This document shows positions 5,812-10,010 of a stretch of DNA of 10,010 bases, in pieces. The notes under the pieces are model-generated. The model was not told the origin of the DNA. It saw only the letters and a list, made by a program, of their open reading frames with translations, and searched no databases. The position numbers and the translations under genes were made by a program. Positions within the stretch are counted from its first letter, which is position 1. Every line of letters starts with the position of its first letter. The stretch comes from Candidatus Aminicenantota bacterium (GTDB taxonomy: Bacteria; Acidobacteriota; Aminicenantia; Aminicenantales; Aminicenantaceae): the NCBI GenBank assembly GCA_030607635.1, contig JAUWJP010000039.1, forward strand, positions 1 through 10,010. The letters are read 5' to 3'.

Positions 5812-7044
5812 TTATTTCCTCAGGGCGGTGATCGGATTTGTTGAAGCAGCATTTCTGGCAGGAATGAAGCCGGAAACAGTCCCGATAAGCAGAAGAATGG
5901 ATATAGATGAGACAGCGACCAAGGGACTGATTTGGGGAGTTCCTACAAACTGGGTGACAGCCTCTGGCATTGTTTGAACTAACCTTACTACGGCTCCGGA
6001 AAAAGCAAAGCCGACAAGCCCGCCAATTAACATAATAGTGAGTGACTCGATGAAAAACTGAAACAGAATTGTGCGGCGGCGGGCACCCACAGCCAGTTTG
6101 ACTCCGATCTCCCTGCCTCGTTCTTCTACCACGACCATCATAATCGAAGCGACTCCCACGCCTCCCACAAGCAGGGTAAAGGAGCCGATAACCCCCAGGA
6201 ATATATTGAAGGCGATGAAAAAAGTCTGGAAACTTTTTTCCATCTCAAGGGTATCCCAAACAAAGATCGCATCTGGATCCTGAGGATCGAACCCGATCAG
6301 TTTTGACAGGTGATTTTTGATTCCCTGGGTCACCTCAGCACTCCGATTAAAATCCAAAGGACGGAAGATGATGTTAGAAACGTATTTGTCCCCGTAGAGA
6401 GCGCTGTAAGTGGTCCAGGGCATAAAGGCACATCTTTCGTCTCGATTACCATTGTAATTCGAGTTTTGAAGTTTTTTCGCCATGATCCCGATCACGGTGA
6501 AGGGAACTCCTTCGATAAAGATACTTTTACCCATGGGGTCACTGGTACTGAAAAGATCTGTAGCTAAGACATCACCGATAAGGCATACCCGCCTTTTCTC
6601 TTTCATATCTAATGGATTTATAAAACGTCCCTTTGCCGGGATAATGTTGCGCATCAGCTCGAAAGGGGGGTTGATTCCCCGCACAGTGTTAAGAAACTCC
6701 CGTCTTTCATACCGCATCCTACAGCTTCTAACAAATTCCGGGCTTATAATTTCAATGTCTGAAACTTTATCGGGGATGTCTTCTACCTGCTCAGGAGTTA
6801 TACGGATGGGTTTGCCTTTCTGAAATCCTTTGTAGGGAAGAGTGGTTTGCGAGGGGAACATAAGCACGATCCCGTAGCCCATACCGTGAAAGCGCTTTGT
6901 CTGAGCTTTTCCCACTGATTCACCAAAGGCGATCAAAAGAATGACTGAAAAAGTTCCCCAAATAACCCCAGAAAGAGTGAGGATGGTCCGCAAAGGCTGG
7001 CGCATCAAGTCGCGGACGAGGTTTCGAAAGAAAATAGTGATCAT
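5812..7044 (-). CDS. ABC transporter permease, MacB/FtsX family (first of pair)
   Basis: This is a 410-residue protein with a first helix at about 18-42, a periplasmic MacB-like domain to about 275, and helices near 280-305, 330-355 and 375-397. The conserved EERGREIGVKLAVGARRR segment (the cytoplasmic face that contacts the ATPase in this family) and the C-terminal FIPARNAASTNPITALRK are intact. Its start overlaps the adaptor stop by 4 bases (ATGA at 7044-7041). I see no good Shine-Dalgarno directly upstream, so it most likely depends on translational coupling. With the following gene it supplies two non-identical permease chains, as in LolC/LolE-type or split MacB-type systems. An adaptor in the same operon favours an export or efflux role over lipoprotein release, but this is inference. 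Confidence 0.92.
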   Translation of the reverse strand: MITIFFRNLVRDLMRQPLRTILTLSGVIWGTFSVILLIAFGESVGKAQTKRFHGMGYGIVLMFPSQTTLPYKGFQKGKPIRITPEQVEDIPDKVSDIEIISPEFVRSCRMRYERREFLNTVRGINPPFELMRNIIPAKGRFINPLDMKEKRRVCLIGDVLATDLFSTSDPMGKSIFIEGVPFTVIGIMAKKLQNSNYNGNRDERCAFMPWTTYSALYGDKYVSNIIFRPLDFNRSAEVTQGIKNHLSKLIGFDPQDPDAIFVWDTLEMEKSFQTFFIAFNIFLGVIGSFTLLVGGVGVASIMMVVVEERGREIGVKLAVGARRRTILFQFFIESLTIMLIGGLVGFAFSGAVVRLVQTMPEAVTQFVGTPQISPLVAVSSISILLLIGTVSGFIPARNAASTNPITALRK

Positions 7045-8120
7045 TTGATTTCGCGGGGAGGTCTTTCCACAACCTTTTCACCTTCTGTCAAACCGCTGGT
7101 GATTTCGATGTACAACCCGTCAGAAAGACCAGTCTGAACCTCTTTTTTTTCTATCTTTTCGCCCTTTTGCACTTCTACAAATTTCTTGCCATTTTCAAAT
7201 AGCACAAGGCGTTCAGGAAGTATCAAGATGTTTTCTCTGGCCTGGACAGTAATTGTGGCTGTTGCTGAGTAGCCTGCCCGAAGCAGCTGCCCGGCGTCAT
7301 CAGAGATAAGGATTTCAATGTCAAAGAGGGTGGCGTTGCCATCTTTTTTTGCCTTGGGATATATCCTCTCTACCTTGCCCAGGATACTACTATCAGGCAA
7401 AGCGCCTATTTGAATGTCCGCATCCATGCCGACCAGGATTTTTCCGACATCGATTTCATCCACTGTGCCCTTAAAAAGCAGCGTTTCCATGTCAGCTAAA
7501 GAACAGAGTTCAGTTCCTGGTTGGAAATTGGTCAGAGGGACAACGGGATCCCCTTGGAAAACATTCTGGGAAAGGATCATACCATTGGTAGGGGATTTCA
7601 CAATGGAATCAATGCTGCGGTTGCTTAGCTGAATGCGGCCTTTTTCCATAAGCTTGAATTTATCCTGAGCGATTTTAAATCTTAAGCTGCCTTCATTGTA
7701 AGCCGATTCACTGGCATCCATATCAGAACTGGAGAGGATCGATTCCTTAAAAAGCTTGAGATTTCTCTCCCGGTCTGCCCGGAGTTTATCCAAAGTAATT
7801 TGAGCCATTTCCACGTTCCGTCTCGTCTCGACGTATTCCATTGGCGTCGGATTGGGGGAGATCCTAAATAGCAGGGTATCTTTCTGGACTGAGTCTCCGA
7901 CTTTGAACAGGACTTCTGAGACGATGCCGGGGATGGTCGATTTGACTCTAATCTCCTGTTCCGGCTCGATGGTTCCCACAGCCAGGGCCTTTTCACTAAT
8001 GGTTCCTTTTGTGACTTCCACGAGATTTAAAGTTTCTTCATTTTTTTTGCTGGAGAAGAGAAAAACAAAGAAAACTCCTACAAATACGACAGCTAAAATT
8101 CTCCAAATCCATTTTTTCAT
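7041..8120 (-). CDS. Periplasmic adaptor (membrane fusion) subunit, MacA/HlyD family
   Basis: This is a 359-residue protein. Residues 5-23 are a membrane anchor after MKK, with no lipobox. The first half of the lipoyl barrel-sandwich is near 55-90 (GIVSEVLFKVGDSVQKDTLL); a charged alpha-hairpin/coiled coil spans about 97-160; the second lipoyl half is near 172-192 (IVKSPTNGMI). A beta-barrel follows (about 206-290), then a membrane-proximal domain (about 295-355, GLSDGLYIEITSGLTEGEKV). GAGGTGA at 8130-8124 gives a strong ribosome site. It is the first gene of the operon. Adaptors of this family bridge the inner-membrane ABC permease to an outer-membrane TolC-like channel; no such channel is encoded here, so one would be supplied from elsewhere. 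The rather short hairpin is consistent with MacA-like proteins. Confidence 0.92.
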   Translation of the reverse strand: MKKWIWRILAVVFVGVFFVFLFSSKKNEETLNLVEVTKGTISEKALAVGTIEPEQEIRVKSTIPGIVSEVLFKVGDSVQKDTLLFRISPNPTPMEYVETRRNVEMAQITLDKLRADRERNLKLFKESILSSSDMDASESAYNEGSLRFKIAQDKFKLMEKGRIQLSNRSIDSIVKSPTNGMILSQNVFQGDPVVPLTNFQPGTELCSLADMETLLFKGTVDEIDVGKILVGMDADIQIGALPDSSILGKVERIYPKAKKDGNATLFDIEILISDDAGQLLRAGYSATATITVQARENILILPERLVLFENGKKFVEVQKGEKIEKKEVQTGLSDGLYIEITSGLTEGEKVVERPPREIK

Positions 8121-8199
8121 AATTCACCTCAGATTTATACCCTTACATAAGTAGTACGAATTCATAAGGAAAAAGTTCCTTTTTTGGTAAATTAAATAG

Positions 8200-8221
8200 T
8201 AAATAGGGACACATCCTATTT
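8200..8221 (-). repeat. REP-like GGGATGTGTCCC unit, inverted copy 3
   Basis: Read on the minus strand it matches the units at 3780 and 3835 in 21 of 22 bases (AAATAGG instead of AAATGGG). It lies upstream of the adaptor gene, so the four-gene ABC operon is flanked by inverted copies. Confidence 0.7.
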
Positions 8222-8230
8222 TTAAAAGCT

Positions 8231-8251
8231 CCTTTTTGGGCCCAAAAAAGG
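8231..8251. repeat. Long inverted repeat in the divergent intergenic region
   Basis: CCTTTTTGGG meets CCCAAAAAAGG head to head, with T5 against A6. A weaker outer match, TTTTAAAAG against CTTTAAAA, extends it to about 8218-8262. It sits between divergent genes, so a terminator role is unlikely; a cruciform or operator is possible. Confidence 0.45.
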
Positions 8252-8343
8252 CACTTTAAAAAAAGCTTCAATAATAATGCCGGATGATCTGCTTAAACGT
8301 ACATTTTTGCCGCCAAATCAGTGGATATATACAATTGTTTATA

Positions 8344-8357
8344 CACAAATGTTTGTG
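8344..8357. promoter_or_regulatory. Dyad CACAAA-TG-TTTGTG upstream of the amidase, possible operator
   Basis: The six-base arms are perfectly complementary around a TG centre, 22 bases before the amidase start. ACAATTGT (8331-8338), another palindrome, is adjacent. A poor -35/-10 pair (TACACA 8342-8347, TATTAA 8364-8369, spacing 16) overlaps the dyad and would place the transcript start almost at the ATG. Confidence 0.3.
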
Positions 8358-8379
8358 GTAAGCTATTAATAAATTAGAC

Positions 8380-9999
8380 ATGGACAAACAAATGAAAATA
8401 ATAAACAGCAAAGCTTTATTGAATAAGATTAAAATTATCTTGATAATTCAATTATTCTTACAAATTTCTTGTCAGCCTCTGTCCAGAGAAACTCAAGTTA
8501 CAGAATATGACAGTTTTAGATTTCTAGAACAAGACATAACTAAAATTCAACTGGGATATGAAGACGGTACTTATACCATTAAGGAGGTGGTTCAAGCCTA
8601 TTTGGACAGAATTGAGGAGATTGATAAAAGTGGGCCCACGCTTAACTCTATTATTCAAGTAAATCCTGATGTTATTCAAGTTGCAGAAGAGTTGGATATA
8701 GAGATGAGCGAGGGAAAAATAAGAGGCCCTCTTCATGGCATCACTGTAGTATTAAAAGACAATATTGACACCCATGATAAAATGGCAACCACTGCCGGTT
8801 CCAGAGCATTAATGAATTCTTACCCGTTGAAGGATAGCTATGTTGCCAAACAACTAAAAGATGCCGGAGCGGTTATAATTGGGAAAGCCAATTTAAGTGA
8901 GTGGGCGAATTTTCGGGGTCAATTATCTACAAGTGGCTGGAGCGGTGTAGGTGGCCAAACCAAAAATCCCTATGTTTTGAGTCGTAACCCTTGTGGATCA
9001 AGTTCGGGTTCAGCCGTAGCTGTATCTGCTAATCTTACAATGCTTGCGATAGGTACTGAAACCGATGGTTCCATTGTTTGCCCTTCACATAGCAATGGTA
9101 TTGTGGGAATCAAACCAACCGTAGGGCTTGTAAGTCGCTCTGGAGTTATTCCCATCTCATTTACACAAGACACACCGGGACCTATGGCACGGACGGTAAG
9201 AGACGCTGCGATTTGTTTGGGGGCATTAGTCGGGGTAGATTCAGCCGATGAAAAAACATTGGCAAGCCATGGAAAATTTTACAGGGATTACACGCAATTC
9301 TTGAAAGAAGACGGGTTAAAAGGTAAGAGAATCGGTCTATACAAAGGTCCTTTAGGAATAAATTATAAGGTTGATACGCTGATGTACCAAGCGGTAGATT
9401 TTCTGAAAAGCCAGGGAGCAGAAATCATTGAGATAGATGAAATATCAAGTGATAAGGTTGGCGATTATTCATTCGAAGTCATGCTATATGAATACAAAGA
9501 TGGATTGAATAAATATTTCCAATCCCTGGGACCTGATGCTCCAATCAAAAGCGTTGAAGAACTTATAGCATTTAATCAATCGGATTCGATAGAATTAAAA
9601 TATTTCAACCAGAAATACCTAGATATGGCCCAGGAAAAGGGAGATTTGACCTCTGAGGAATACAAGGAAGCATTAGCCAAAATGATGAAAGGCAGTAGGG
9701 AAGAAGGAATAGACAGGGTCATGAATGAACATGATCTGGATGCAATAATAGCCCCAACAGGAAGCCCTGCCTGGAAAACCGATTTGATTAATGGCGACAG
9801 TTTTCAGTTGGGAAGCTCTTCTCCTGCAGCTCAAGCTGGATATCCAAATATTACAGTACCTATGGGCTATATTGATGAGTTACCTGTTGGAATATCTTTT
9901 TTCGGAAGGGCCTGGAGTGAGCCAATTTTACTTGAAATAGCCTATGCATATGAAATCGGGACTAAACATCGCAAAACTCCAAAGTTTCTGACTAATTAA
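8380..9999 (+). CDS. Exported amidase-signature (AS) family enzyme
   Basis: This 539-residue protein carries the full amidase-signature core. The triad can be placed by motif: Lys126 (VVLKDN), cis-Ser207 (CGSSSGSA) and nucleophile Ser231 (TDGSIVCPS); the 24-residue gap between the serines equals that in fatty-acid amide hydrolase. The family hydrolyses C-N bonds of amides; the substrate is not predictable here, and a GatA role is unlikely because of the export signal and lack of gatB/gatC neighbours. The N-terminus has Lys residues, a hydrophobic run (17-29) and Cys31 in QISC. This could be a lipobox with unusual Gln at -3, or a plain signal or anchor. No Shine-Dalgarno precedes ATG 8380 or the in-frame ATG 8392; a stop at 8359 rules out an earlier start. 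Codon use is visibly AT-richer than in the ABC operon, suggesting separate origin. Confidence 0.9.
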   Translation: MDKQMKIINSKALLNKIKIILIIQLFLQISCQPLSRETQVTEYDSFRFLEQDITKIQLGYEDGTYTIKEVVQAYLDRIEEIDKSGPTLNSIIQVNPDVIQVAEELDIEMSEGKIRGPLHGITVVLKDNIDTHDKMATTAGSRALMNSYPLKDSYVAKQLKDAGAVIIGKANLSEWANFRGQLSTSGWSGVGGQTKNPYVLSRNPCGSSSGSAVAVSANLTMLAIGTETDGSIVCPSHSNGIVGIKPTVGLVSRSGVIPISFTQDTPGPMARTVRDAAICLGALVGVDSADEKTLASHGKFYRDYTQFLKEDGLKGKRIGLYKGPLGINYKVDTLMYQAVDFLKSQGAEIIEIDEISSDKVGDYSFEVMLYEYKDGLNKYFQSLGPDAPIKSVEELIAFNQSDSIELKYFNQKYLDMAQEKGDLTSEEYKEALAKMMKGSREEGIDRVMNEHDLDAIIAPTGSPAWKTDLINGDSFQLGSSSPAAQAGYPNITVPMGYIDELPVGISFFGRAWSEPILLEIAYAYEIGTKHRKTPKFLTN

Positions 10000-10010
10000 G
10001 GCCGATTTTG

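Noticed and set aside
8166..8185. AAGGAA-AAAG-TTCCTT stem followed by T's, considered as a plus-strand terminator
   Set aside because: It lies between divergent genes with no plus-strand gene ending nearby, and the stem is weak.

Overview
The window reads as a piece of a Gram-negative bacterial chromosome, probably from an anaerobe. The Gram-negative cell plan is inferred from a Tat-exported Fe-S oxidoreductase and a MacA/MacB-type adaptor-permease-ATPase set; the anaerobe guess rests on the Fe-S enzyme alone. Most genes have clear Shine-Dalgarno sites, and the intergenic DNA is moderately AT-rich and packed with small non-coding repeats. I cannot place the organism from sequence alone. An uncultured Acidobacteriota/Aminicenantes-like lineage is only a guess.

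Layout: 1-214 is the right part of a short interspersed element (copy A). 215-537 is a long leader with a plausible sigma-70 promoter and a 14-bp palindrome, upstream of a Tat-exported aldo/keto reductase with two C-terminal [4Fe-4S] cysteine clusters (538-1854). 1855-2740 is 0.9 kb of gene-free DNA. It holds a terminator-like inverted repeat, the most complete copy of the interspersed element (copy B), and a separate 147-bp miniature transposon with an exact 8-bp target duplication and IS66-type GTAA...TTAC ends. A small four-helix membrane protein follows (2741-3166). 3167-3886 is again gene-free and holds copy C of the element plus REP-like palindromes.

The minus strand from 8120 down to 3887 is a tight four-gene operon: periplasmic adaptor, two paralogous FtsX/MacB-like permeases, and an ATPase. 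The spacings are a 4-bp ATGA overlap, 1 bp and 10 bp. Together they would form a tripartite-type exporter or lipoprotein/lipid-handling ABC complex. The ATPase carries Ala in place of the Walker B catalytic Glu, which makes the energetics of this complex unusual. REP-like GGGATGTGTCCC repeats lie on both sides of the operon, in opposite orientation.

Divergent from the operon, an AT-richer amidase-signature enzyme with an N-terminal export signal and intact Lys-Ser-Ser triad fills 8380-9999.

The genes do not form one recognisable pathway. The most distinctive content is the set of non-coding mobile elements and the two active-site substitutions (AKR His to Gln, ATPase Glu to Ala).
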